NCBI GenBank assembly: GCA_015178975.1
Contig: WHVD01000056.1
Span: 248,001 to 312,000 of the forward strand
DNA length: 64,000 nucleotides
From: Hysterangium stoloniferum
Taxonomy: Eukaryota; Basidiomycota; Agaricomycetes; Hysterangiales; Hysterangiaceae
Reading direction: 5' to 3'
The position numbers were made by a program, and so were the translations under genes. A model generated the notes under the pieces. It saw only the letters and a list, made by a program, of their open reading frames with translations. It searched no databases and had not been told where the DNA came from. Below are positions 11,168 through 21,188 of the stretch, one piece after another. Within the stretch, counting starts at the first letter, position 1; the number at the start of each line of letters is the position of its first letter.

Positions 11168-11837
11168 CTAGTTAGGGTTTAGAACAGCATCAATTGACAT
11201 CATTGCCATATTAGAAACCTGACGGTGTTGTTTTTGCTTCCTGACAGCCCATGTGGCAGCACTACCAGTGAGCCCCTTCTGGTATGCACTCATGAATCAC
11301 CAGGAATGGTTAATAAACCTCCAGATTACATCAGTAGGGCATGCATTTAGGTAATGGAGGGTGATCTCCTTTGCTTCAGTGAAATTCTTCTTGGGGACCT
11401 CACAGTAACGATATTTGACCCATGCCCAATACTTAAACAATATATCAGATTTTAACAACTATGAGATATAAGATGGTTTTAACTTACCATCTCAATTGGA
11501 TTGAGCTCACAGTGGAACTTGGGTAAAAAAAATACATTCATGTCCAGCCTTTTTGATAAGAGACTTGAACATAGACTCTTGGTTCATGAAGTCATCCTGT
11601 TTGCTGAGTAGCTGGGCCATGCAGCAATCAGTATTTTCAAATGGGCATACTGGCACACACTTGGTGTGCATTTTGCGAACATCGAAACCCTGCTCAGTAA
11701 GCACATGTTCCAAACCTTTCTGTTTTCCATCTGGAATGGTCATCTTTTGTACTTTCCCTTGGTGTTCAGCAACTGGATTTGATTCAGGAATGACTGTATC
11801 ATGTTGTATATGCTGCTTGCCACCATTGGACTTCTTT
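11168..11837 (-). pseudogene. DDE transposase remnant (IS630/Tc1-like fold), 5'-truncated and broken
   Basis: Read leftward from about 11837, one frame gives KSNGGKQHIQHDTVIPESN, then MTIPDGKQKGLEHVLTEQGF, a Cys-rich segment CVPVCPFENTDCC, and after a run of eight T the motif PKFHCELNPIEM carrying the presumed catalytic Glu. An intron (11432-11487, GTAAGT...AG) splits EM from YWAWVKYRY. The second exon runs to a TAG at 11168-11170 and contains RFINHSW, MSAYQKGLTG and AVRKQKQHRQVS. This is the C-terminal third of a transposase common in Agaricomycetes. Breaks: one extra T shifts the frame before the catalytic motif, one TGA lies at 11297-11299 (likely a CGA arginine codon decayed by C-to-T), and the N-terminal two-thirds are missing. 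Its upstream edge abuts a Ty3 fossil at about 11838. Confidence 0.75.
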
Positions 11838-12939
11838 CAGTATGCACCCCTTTGTCTGGTTTGGAAGTCAATTCAAGTGAGTCATTGGCTAGTTCCTCAA
11901 GGGGGATCTTGCTAATCGAGAAGGCTAAAGGCTGCGGTTCCTTGGAAGAACTGGCTGGGATGGACCCCGTCCTCCCTGGTAGAATCAATCTAGAGCCCAG
12001 CGGTTGGTCTCGTAGTGTCCTGAGCTCATAGTTCACGTGAAAGTCCTCTCTGAGAAGAATCGGAATGGTCATGCCTCGGACAATGTACGTTTCAGTGGTA
12101 AATCTAAGGAGCACACCGGTGTCGTCTTCGAGATAAATGGGGATACTGACATATCCTAATACTTTAGCATTACCAGTAAGTTGTATGAGGCACAGCTTGA
12201 GTCCTTGCTTGAGCTTGGGGCGGTCCTCTAATTCCTTATAGAAATCCTCTGAAATTAAGGAGAGGTCGGCCCCAGTGTCCAGCCTAATTTTAATAGGATT
12301 AGAGGCTTCCAAGTTTCCTACGCGTCCATAGACGTGTAATGCTGAGATCCCAATACTGGAATATCCACTCGGGGGGTCCCTTCTGCGGTAAATAATGGTC
12401 AAATCCTCCTTCATTAGTCGACTGGATCGAGGGTATTGAACTCTGGGTCTTTTGCTTTCTTTTCTTGTAGCCAGTTTGATGTTCCTCCTGACACGTCTAC
12501 CGTTAGGTATCTCAGATGTAGAGTTCAGAAGGGAGTCATCCACTTCAGAGTCTGACTCGTCACAAGGAATTAAGTTGGGTAATTGTCCTGGATCGAAGGG
12601 GAAGCTGTCCTCCTCCGATCCCTCTGACTTAGAGGGATCCTCTATAACGTAGGTCTGACTTATTTCCTTAGATCGGTTCACAAATACTTCCTTGTCGACG
12701 ATTTCCTCAATGGTGGGGGGTCCAGGTCGTGATAAGGCTCCCATCTCAGTCAGACCTTTCCGGTTCTGATGATGAGCACCTAGCCAATCTCCTTTCTCGA
12801 GAAAATCACAGTCTAATATAGAAATATAGACTTGCGATGCCTCATTCTCATTTGAAGATGGGTTCACGTCTGAAACAACATCGTCCTCTGTTTGAGGAAG
12901 GTAGACAGAAATGAAAATCGATTCCTCATCAACGTTATG
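11838..12939 (-). mobile_element. Ty3/Gypsy family alpha fossil: gag C-terminus and protease part
   Basis: A minus-strand frame (11740-12975) is homologous to 32280-33204 and to 53160-53930. Recognisable parts are an acidic gag tail and the aspartic protease motif RLDTGADLSLI near 12265. The right edge is a Tc1 insertion at a TA dinucleotide; the matching upstream gag part lies at 46262-47308 on the other strand (see findings on the inversion). The left edge switches abruptly to DDE transposon sequence near 11838. It is a partial, dead copy. Confidence 0.85.
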
Positions 12940-12941
12940 TA

Positions 12942-14498
12942 CAGTAGGCAACAAAACCCTTACAATGTTTTGCACTTTTTGAAAGACATGGCTATTCCTC
13001 CAGAATAAATTCTGTACATTGCTGAAAATATTATGTAATATACTTCAACATCATGCCTTCCAGAAATGCACAGCCACAAGGTACTATGTCCTTGTTTGGT
13101 AAGTCCACATCACACACAAACCAATAGCTCATTGTAAGGGTTTTGTTGCACACTATTTTGAGACTATTATTACAAGAAATTAGTATTTAGTATGGCCCCT
13201 CTTTGCTCCAATCACTGCTGCAAGTCTTCTAGGCATACTCTCAATAAGCTTCTGACACTCCTCCTTTGGAATCTCTTCCCACACCTTCTGCACCCTCTCC
13301 CACAGTTCATGAACACTATTTGCAGGCTGTTCATACTTCCCCAGCTTCTTTTTGATATGATTCCACAGATGTTCAATAGGATTCATGTCAGGAGATTGTG
13401 CAGGCCACTTGAGGACTGTAACATTATGGTCAGTGAACCATTTCTGGGCCTTTTTGCTAGTGTGTTTGGGGTCATTGTCTTGTTGAAACACAATGTCAGC
13501 CACTGTTTTGTTGTAATATTTGAGGGTTTGCTGGAGTTCATCATCCAGGATCTCCACATAAAGCTCAGCATCCATCCTCCCATCAATTTTGGTTGCAAAC
13601 CCAACCCCATCCCAGCCCATGCATCCCCACATCATCAGGTTTCCTCCTCCAAACTTGACTGTTCCCTCTACTAACCTATCATTTAACCCCTCACCCACAT
13701 TTTTCCACACATATTTCCTTCCATCTGATCCCAGCCTATTAATCTTAGTCTCATCAGACCATATGACCCTCTTCCAGTCCTCCAGGGTCCATTCCAAATG
13801 CCTTTCTGCAAACTCCAATCGAGATTTCTAATGATGAGGTTTGAGAAGTAGCCTTTTTCTCTTTACCACAGCCCTCATGCCTATGGTTTTGAGGTGGCGA
13901 TGCACTGTTTGTGAAGTAATAGGAGTGTTGATGATGTCTATAAGTTTCTTGGTTGCCTGTGTGGCATTATCAACCTTCCCGCTTTGTAGGACGGCCACCA
14001 GAGCATTTAGGAAGGTCAGGGTGATGCTCAGAGTGAATACAACTGATGGTGGCACTGCTGAGATGAGTTTGGTAACATATTTGAGCTCCAGAAATGCCAG
14101 AGTCAAGTAGAGTAAGAACATGTTGGATTTGGCTGGAGGAGAGCTTTTTCATTGTGAGTAGGGTGATTGTGGGATTCCAACTGGTTGCTTTCATCTTATA
14201 TACATTGAGGAAGAGTGGTCACATGACTTTGTTGAAATTTATAAACAAAGTCATGTGACTAGGACCCATTTTGAACTTTAAAAATGTATGCAACAAAACC
14301 CTTACAATGAGCTATTGGTTTGTGTGTGATGTGGACTTACCAAATAAGGATATGGTGCCTTGTGGCTGTGCATTTCTGGAAGGTATGATGTTGAAGTATA
14401 TTACATAATATTTTCGGCATTTTACAGAATTTATTTCTGGAGGAATAGCCATGTCTTTCAAAAAGTACAAAACATTGTAAGAGTTTTGTTGCCTACTG
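12942..14498 (-). mobile_element. Tc1/mariner element, copy L
   Basis: 1557 bp, bounded by TA at 12940-12941 and 14499-14500 and beginning and ending CAGTAGGCAAC/GTTGCCTACTG. The terminal inverted repeats are about 210 bp (12942-13150 and 14287-14498). Each is bracketed by the 20-mer GCAACAAAACCCTTACAATG in opposite orientations: 12948-12967 and 13130-13149 on the left, 14290-14309 and 14473-14492 on the right. Transposase runs leftward. It is about 99 percent identical by eye to copy R (47311-48868), which lies in the opposite orientation. Confidence 0.95.
13180..14194 (-). pseudogene. Tc1-family transposase, interrupted (copy L)
   Basis: The N-terminal helix-turn-helix part (14194-13970) begins MKATSWNPTITLLTMKKLSS and includes SSSQIQHVLTLLDSGISGAQI. 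It shifts frame near CGGGAAGG (about 13980) into the segment containing NATQATKKLIDIINTPITSQ (to 13828). An in-frame TAG follows KPHH. The last segment, 13818-13180, is a long open catalytic domain with WSDETKINR, QQDNDPKHTS and SPDMNPIEHLW, that is, a DD34E-type triad. Total coding length of about 340 codons is normal for Tc1. One frameshift and one stop make it non-autonomous. Copy R shares both breaks, so both descend from an already broken source and must have been moved in trans. Confidence 0.9.
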
Positions 14499-14500
14499 TA

Positions 14501-15014
14501 TGTTTCGCATATGTCTATCTATATTTGTAGTCCTTGAACTATTTCCTTTTATCATAATCCCGCTCTCGGTTATCATCGGCCTCCGAACTAATCATAAACT
14601 TCCTGTTCCTAGTCAAGCTTATTGTTAATACTGTGTTCCGCCCTTCTCCCCATTAGTATTTTCCAGACGCCTGTTACTTGTATATGAACCCGCTGTAGTT
14701 GTAGTCACCAGGCAATCAGAATATCAACTCAGAATACCCTCATACGCCTGTATCAGTCTCATACTAAGAATCCCCCCATCCGCCTTCGCGTGCACTCGCC
14801 CACTCCCAGCCCCGACCCCTTGGCCTGACGCTCGACTTGTCCTTCGATTCCGATCGGTATCACGCCGAAAGGTACTCATTAGGATTAGTCTTCGCCCGCC
14901 CGAAATTTAAGGACACCCTACGGATATTTGTGAGGGCGCAGCACATAAGCTGAAGCCAAGTCCTTCCGATCAGTCCCTGTCGGCCACCGACATTAGTCAG
15001 TTTTCAGTTCTTAA
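14501..15014 (+). repeat. One part of a solo LTR (LTR-C-like), split by Tc1
   Basis: The segment ends in GAGGGCGCAGCACATAAGCTGA and AGCCAAGTCC, homologous to the minus strand of the beta-family LTR-C at 21189-22007. Its right flank, 15015-15019, is GAGGG. The other part of this LTR, beginning TGTTATGACC on the minus strand, is at 48871-49074, next to the reverse-complement duplicate CCCTC at 49075-49079. The Tc1 insertion separates the two parts and the inversion moved them apart. Confidence 0.75.
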
Positions 15015-15028
15015 GAGGGGATGACCCT

Positions 15029-15619
15029 GTGGTTCCCAGAGAATTATCAGATAGCCCTTTAGCCGACCAATGGATCTTAGAATTGGAAAATCACCGACAA
15101 GCGGTGCGGGATTCGATTGCACGAGCACAAGAGACCCAAGCTCGCAGTTACAACAAGAGATGGAGATTAGTGGAAGATATCTCAGAGGGAGATTATGTTC
15201 TGATTAATCCCCATTCTCTCGAGCTCATCGAGGCCAAGGGACCCGGAAGAAAACTTATACAAAGACGGATAGGGCCGTTTGAGGTCTTGGAAAAGATCAA
15301 TCCTCAAGTCTTCCGACTCCGCATTCCCTCAGAATATCAATTACATCCAGTGATTAATCGAGACCATCTTAAAAAGTACCACCTCTCCCCTAAGGAATTC
15401 GGATCCAGGGAGCTACTCGAGAACCCTCGAGAACTCAATCGTAACGACGAGGAGTACAAAGTAGAAGCTATAGTAGGACACAAAAAGCATTGCAATCGAC
15501 TCCTTTTCCAGGTTCGATGGAAAGGATATGGACTGGAGGAGGACACTTGGTTAAACGGCAATGACCTTTGTAATGCTCCCGCTCTTCTTAGAGCTTACAA
15601 GACTATTTGTCGAATTTAA
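15029..15619 (+). pseudogene. Alpha integrase C-terminal part with chromodomain
   Basis: The 196-codon open stretch has an SH3-like integrase tail (GDYVLINPHSLELIEAKGPG, RRIGPFEVLEKINPQVFRLR) and a C-terminal chromodomain (EYKVEAIVGHKKH, FQVRWKGYGLEEDTWLNGND). In Ty3/Gypsy chromoviruses this module tethers integration to methylated-histone heterochromatin, which fits the self-nesting seen here. It belongs to the broken alpha element. Two paralogues lie at 40453-40899 and 61838-62448. Confidence 0.85.
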
Positions 15620-15822
15620 TGATCATTTCACATCCTTACGACGATAACACTGTTTATCTACTTCTAGCTCTACCCCCCCCTACTTTCTTCCCCCTCGGCT
15701 TTTCACTTCAATAACCGAGCGGAGCTTGAAATTAATATAAAATACGTAAATTCACTAAAGAAAATTTTATTCCCCCTATCTCTTCCCTCCACGTCAACCT
15801 CTCTAATCAGTACACTATGTCG

Positions 15823-18800
15823 CAGGAGCAACAACCCAAACCCAAGTTCCCCAACTTCAAAAGAATACCGTGACCTCAACTTATTAATACCTCTACCATG
15901 CTGTCTCGCACTGAACAAGTCGAGCACTCGACGAGTAATTCTGGAACGCCTTTGCCAATACCCTCCGCTGCGCAGGGCGACATCGCGGGAACGTCCACCA
16001 ACTCGGGGAACAGAACCGCCTTTACTCCATACGCTCCTCTTCCCAGACCCCGATGTCCCAATTTTAAAAGAATACCTCGACCTCAAACTACAGTTCCTTC
16101 TGCCCCATCACCTCGAACAGAAACTGTCGAGCCCGTGGAGGAGACCTCATCATCCACGAATCCTACGCGGATGGACTCCATTTCAAAAGCTGCACCATGG
16201 TCCTCTAATACTTGGGGGGCTCCCTCGGGAACATGGAGCGAAACCCCACCACCTTCTCGTAGTATTTTCCCTTCTACCGAAGAGGAGATCAGAAAGAAAC
16301 AGCAGTCTGAGGCGTTCTCCGCACAGGTTCAGGAAGAATTGAAAACACTTAAACGGAAGAGGAGAGAGGAGTACTTGGAAGGACAGCGGAGGATGGGGGC
16401 TAGGGATAATGTCCCTTCAAGGCGGACACGGCAGGAATGGAGGTGTGAAGAGTGGTGGATTCTGACCGCTCAATATATGAAGAATAGTGTTTATTCAACT
16501 ACTATTAGAGAGTATTGACTGTCAGTACAATACTATAGATTACTAGACTGTTAGTACTAGTATAAGAACGCACTGCACGCCTCCAGAGCAACTGTATAGT
16601 TGCTCGTGACGGCTTAGAACAGTAAGATAATGAGTTGACCTTTTACGGTACAACTAGTAGCTAGAAATAAGTAAGATACTCAGCTAAAGACTAAAGACTG
16701 CTAAAGACTGAGTATCTAGGATAGAGTAATAGTAGCGCGAGTCGACTACAGTGTCGACGAGCGCAAAGTCTTGAAAGCGGAACTCGACCTTAGCGGTTCG
16801 AGTCCAAAAGGCTATTAGTAGACTAGAGAATGCTACCCTTATGGTAGCTGAGATACTACCCTTGACACCTCTCGCTATTTGACGTCTGAGTTGTTACAAG
16901 GTGGTGTCTGCTGGGTAAAAGTTGTCTGTCTCTTTTGGCGCCAAGAGCACCCATACGTATACACAAAGCTTCGAACTACAAAATCAAGGTGTGCTCGAAA
17001 TATAGAAAGAATATAAAGAAAGAAAATAAAAGGTAAATAATAAAGTACTATAATCCAGCTATTATTCCTTAGTCCAGGTATGCATATATGCATACCCTTT
17101 ACAGGAGGAAAATGGAAGGGCATGATAATCCTTCAATCATCGCTCCCCCTTCGGGTCATAAATGGACGGATTTCGCTGAAATGGATTGCAGCAACGGGGG
17201 CACGCCATGTGTTCGGAGTGTAGGCCAAAAAAGTAGGAAAGGAAAAGATGGAGTCACCTTCTACGATTGGGACAAAGTACGAAGGATCAAATTACAAAGC
17301 ATTGCATTGCGACATGGAGATGGAGTTGCATTACCTCCCAGACCCCCTTCACACCGTGGACCTCAGGAACGGACCTACCGGATGGGGCCCGGTGATCTTT
17401 CATCTGACTCGGAGGACGACCAATCTCGCTATCCCACCTACGACAGCAAGTACCTCGGTGCTGACTGCCATGAAGGTTTCCTACTCCCTGACAACATTCA
17501 CTTCTTCACGAGTGATCCTAACCAACGACGAAAGCTACCAACTTCCGTCAGAGTTTGGAGAGGGTATCGTCCAGCAGACTCTGCAATCCCATCCACTTCC
17601 TTTCATCTCCCTCCACCTCCACCGGTCTCTTCCATACCCACATTACAGCACTTTACACCCTTTTTGGAGCTACCAGGAAGTCTTGTACCATCCTCCGAGC
17701 TGCCTTCTCTTCCCCCTATACCACTACCCCTCCCCTTCACAGGACATTGTCTTATATCACCATCCTCATCCATACCCAAGCCTCCTCCAGCACCGCAGCC
17801 AATCTCACCCCTCCGCACGTCACCTGACCCTCTTGTTGCCTCCCACTCTACTTCGACGCCTTTGGTCCCTGCGGTGTCTAACATTCCCCTCACTTCCTTG
17901 ACACCGCGGAGTCCACCGCCCGCCTCTCCCTACTCCCCTTGCGTTTCTCTGGGAAGTCCCATTTAGCATCCTAACAATACATTAATGGATGTTGATCACC
18001 CTATCCCGGAAGTTCTCGCAACGCCTATGGAGGAAGTCCTCGAAGCGCCTCTCTCAGCCATAGACGTCTCCAAGGAACCCCCCCCAGCAATGGAAGCCTT
18101 CGAGGAGCCTCCCCCCTTAAGCGAAAAAGCAAAAGGGAAATGAAGAACTCAGGCCGACGAGCCCCTTGTCATGGACCCCCCCTCGACCCACCCCATTCGC
18201 AGCCCCCCGCCGCAGCCGTCCTCTCCCCTCCACTCTGAGGATACGGCTGGCCCCTCCCGTCCCTTCCAGTCAAGTTGGATGCGCGTGTCTATTAATTACC
18301 CCTCTGATATCTTCACTGTGGGACGCACATTAATGCGACTGGGACCAACCCTGTGGCACCCCCTTCTTAAAGGGCATATCCAGGGGTATAGCGGGTCTCT
18401 CACTTTGTCAGACCGCATGAGCGCATTTTATTTATGCATCAACGACCCTAAGGAACAGCTGCGTTTAGCGGAGGATATAGAACGGGTGGAAATTTCCATG
18501 TTTCGGTCCTTACTTGTCAACTCCTCTTGTGTTCTTCCTGACCACACACCAACCCACTCTGCAGTGGACCTCATTGACTTGTTGGAGCAACTGTTGCCGG
18601 ATTCGGACACTTCGAGAGGAATCCCCTCTGAGGGAGACATGAGCTCCACACCGCTCATCACTCCTACCCCGCCATCACTACACCCTTGACCCCCTCTCCT
18701 TGCCTGTATAACTGACGCTTCCGCTGATCGCGTTCGCGCCATAATTCGAACGCACCAGAAGGCCTACGGTCGTTGGGTCTCGTCGATCCAAAAACTGGAT

Positions 18801-18980
18801 GGGTTGACATCCGCCAATGACGCTTCGAGGCGGGAGGACATCGCTCTTTCCTTTCGTGCCAAGCGTCTCGCCTGGGGCAACGCTATCCTACACCTTGGGG
18901 GTTCATCGCAGGATGCATGGGGAGGAGTTCCAAGCGTCCTTTGACATCTTCTTTGACATAGCTCTTCGACCTGGGGGCAC
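15823..18980 (+). pseudogene. Extra 3' coding-like region of family alpha, copy 1
   Basis: The region lies between the chromodomain and the 3' LTR and is conserved in two other copies (41098-44238 and 63345-64000). Visible segments in order: a start MSQEQQPKPKFPNFKRI-like with the FPNFKRI motif repeated about 60 residues on; a Lys/Glu-rich helical stretch (EELKTLKRKRREEYLEGQRR); an acidic patch (SSDSEDDQSRYPTYDSKYLG); a long Pro/Ser-rich stretch; and a compact segment near 18280-18540 (SINYPSDIFTVGRTLMRLGP, LSDRMSAFYLCINDPKEQLR). No signal peptide, membrane segment or enzyme motif is seen, so I do not call it an envelope gene. Function unknown; this copy is broken. Confidence 0.6.
16444..17103 (-). 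mobile_element. Solo LTR-B (alpha family), TSD GGAGG
   Basis: 660 bp from TGTGAAGAGTGGTGG to TGCATACCCTTTACA, flanked by GGAGG at 16439-16443 and 17104-17108. The homologous uninterrupted site at about 63960-63975 shows a single GGAGG, which confirms a clean insertion. On this strand it contains GGTTCGAGTCC at 16795-16805. Confidence 0.92.
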
Positions 18981-19608
18981 TGTGAGAGGTATGGCGAAAT
19001 ACACTCAGGAAATATAGTTGGATGTGCTCTTACTATATTTCCTTTATTATTTCTATCTTCTCTCTTTCATTATATCTATAATTAGTTCGACGACCTATGT
19101 ATGCAGTACATTGACTCTTGTGGGTGCACACGCAGACTTATGTATTCTAGCACCTGTAGTTTAGAACTCAGAAACTTTTTACACCGCAACCACGACTTAC
19201 CCAGACACCCGTTAGTGTCCTGTAAGTTGTGATTGGTGTATCGTCTCGACCGTCACAGACGGGCTTCAGCTACTCATTCAAACTGAGTTTTGAACTGTAT
19301 CAGTCGAAACTCAATCCCTATCTCAACTCGCGTGGACTATATCCATGCTACTCTATTAGTCGACTCTCTAACTACTCTACTTGCACTCGAGCAGTTGTCC
19401 AGAATCGCACTTAACCAGTCGATTCTGCTTATTCGTTCTAGCTATCTACCTTACTTTAGATAGCTATTCCTCTCTACCGTATTGAACTAAGTAGTCAATA
19501 CGCATTCGGTCCGTATTAGACTTAGACAGTCAATACATTGTGGTATCGTACTTCAACGGTCGATATTCTTTGTATATAGAATGGTTAGAACTTCTACCAC
19601 TCTTCACA
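18981..19608 (+). repeat. LTR-A, 3' LTR of the alpha element ending here
   Basis: 628 bp, TGTGAGAGGTATGGCG to CTACCACTCTTCACA. The left flank CGACCTGGGGGCAC is a purine-rich tract shared with the 3' LTR at 44239, so it is the alpha polypurine-tract junction. The right flank CCATGG, read on the other strand, duplicates the CATGG at 57102-57106, beside the sister LTR. Confidence 0.9.
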
Positions 19609-19708
19609 CCATGGGTGCCGTGGAGGCCGAGACAGGTGCAGTTTCCTCGGTCGCCGCGGGAGTCCGGAATGTTATACTGTTAGCTATCCAGTCAATCAAC
19701 GGATTGTA

Positions 19709-20239
19709 TCAGGTAAGCCAGTTATGTCCTAGGACCACCGAGCAACTTGAGTCTAACTGGGTCACATAGAAAGTGACCAATTGAGATGTTCCACAAGGGA
19801 AATTGATGGGTAAATCACAAGCTTGGGTAACAACCGAATTACTTGTGCCATCGAAGAGGCGGAGTGCGACGGGATTTATCAAATAAGTTGACAAAGAATT
19901 TCTTTGCGTGAATTTTGTATCTAAAAAACAACGAGTCGAGCCAGAATCTATAAGAGCTGAAAAAACGAATTTCAGAATCATATTAGCCATAAGTTTAACG
20001 AAAAATGAATCAGAATGTGAGAGAGTGGATGCGTTGAGGCAAGTGAACTCTTGAATGCGCGGAGAGGCAACGCAACCCCTAACCCATGTGGAGTCCACGG
20101 GGTTGCTTACTCTTTCTTTGAATCGGCAGCCGGTTTGTCCTTCGACGGGGTTTCCGTGGAGGCTTTGGCTAATTGACCCTTTGAAGAGTTTGCTTTTGCC
20201 AGCAGACATTCCAGGACTCGATGACCGGGTTTCCCGCAC
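19709..20239 (-). pseudogene. Beta protease-containing region
   Basis: A retroviral-type aspartic protease core is visible: SALIDSGSTRCFLDTKFTQR (the DSG active-site motif) and, 70 residues on, VVLGHNWLT, the conserved C-terminal (h)LG motif region. It overlaps the gag frame, as is common when protease is reached by frameshifting or as a separate frame in Ty3 elements. Confidence 0.8.
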
Positions 20240-21152
20240 AAGAGACAGAGGTTGTTGTCCATATGACGTTGTCTTTCTTGTGGAGTCAATTTGCCATTGG
20301 GTCCGAGTTTGCCTGAGAGGTCGGGCTTTCCGGCTTGCTTGCCGGACTGTTGTCCCTTGTTGTTGTCCTTATTGTCCTTATTGTTGTTGTTGTTTGAAGA
20401 CTTTTTATCATTCTTCTTGTCGGATTGCGTGGAGTTCTGGTTGCTGGTTGACGAATTGTTGTTATTGTTTTTATTGTCCTTGGACTTGTTTACTTTGTCC
20501 ACGGATGTCTCGCGGGCAACTTCCACGCAATGTTCCCAATAACTTGCGTCCGCATTTTGAGCTTTGAGGTGCATACGGGACAGGGTTTTTGGCTTGCCAT
20601 CTTCTCCTTTCGAGACTTCGTCTTTAAGGTGGGATGGCAGACCGGTGTAGAATTGGGTGTGGAGAGCGGGATTGCCCCACTGACAATGAGCTGCAAGATT
20701 ATTGAATTGGACGATGTAGTCCGTGATGCACTGCGTGTCCTTCATACGAAGATTTGTGAGACTATTCTCGGCTTCTCCTGTCAGGTCATATGGGCCGAAG
20801 TTGGTTTCAAGCTCCTCAACAAACGCCTCCCAATTTTCAAGCCAGAGCGGCTCTTCCTCGGATATTCTGCTAAACGCTGGTTCGAACCATTTCAACGTGG
20901 ATCCCGACAAATATGAAAGTGTGTAGTTGACTTTTCGAGAGGGATTTCGACACCTTTCCCCTTGTCGGGGGCCACGGAATCGTACTCGTGCTCGGATTCG
21001 TCCAGGTTTTCTGGGACTTCTTCGATACGGGCTTCTTCCATGGGTTCCGACTGGTTCGCAAGCGTCTGACTGGTATACAGAGTTAACAGGGAATGAAGAG
21101 TCAACGGTCCAGGTATTGATGACTGTGCGCGTGTACTTCTTCTTGGTGGCAT
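20107..21152 (-). pseudogene. Beta gag with CCHC zinc knuckle
   Basis: The N-terminal piece, 21152-20892, begins MPPRRSTRAQSSIPGP. The main piece, 20910-20107, carries the retrotransposon gag core (WLENWEAFVEELETNFGPYD, LRMKDTQCITDYIVQFNNLA, QFYTGLPSHLKDEV), an Asn/Lys-rich linker and the zinc knuckle CLLCGKPGHRVLEC. Its order and size are normal for fungal Ty3 gag. It is part of the split beta fossil. Confidence 0.85.
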
Positions 21153-21188
21153 AATGAAAACAATCTGCGAGTATTAGTCAGAAAATAC

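Larger units (their letters stand above)
15015..19608 (+). mobile_element. Ty3/Gypsy family alpha, 3' portion with 3' LTR (fossil)
   Basis: Parts in order: integrase C-terminus and chromodomain (15029-15619), an extra 3' coding-like region (15823-18980), and the 3' LTR-A (18981-19608). A solo LTR-B is inserted at 16444-17103. The rest of this element, 5' LTR to integrase core, lies at 49080-57101 on the minus strand, on the other side of the inversion. The LTR at 18981-19608 and the one at 56471-57101 differ at about 20 positions by eye (about 97 percent identity), so the element is moderately old. It is broken in several places. Confidence 0.85.

Noticed and set aside
13192-13674. 160-codon ORF opposite the Tc1 transposase, also at 48136-48618 in copy R
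   Set aside because: It is the antisense shadow of the catalytic domain, and its composition mirrors it.
16795-16805. GGTTCGAGTCC in LTR-B (minus orientation), a perfect pol III B-box or tRNA T-loop word; also at 25670-25680 (reverse strand), with variants near 44938 and 50974
   Set aside because: No A-box, acceptor stem or cloverleaf can be drawn around it, and its conservation follows from LTR copy homology. Chance or an LTR-internal motif is more likely than a tRNA gene.
15823-18980. Interpretation of the extra alpha 3' region as an envelope gene
   Set aside because: No signal peptide, transmembrane segment, fusion peptide or furin-like site was seen in any of the three copies.
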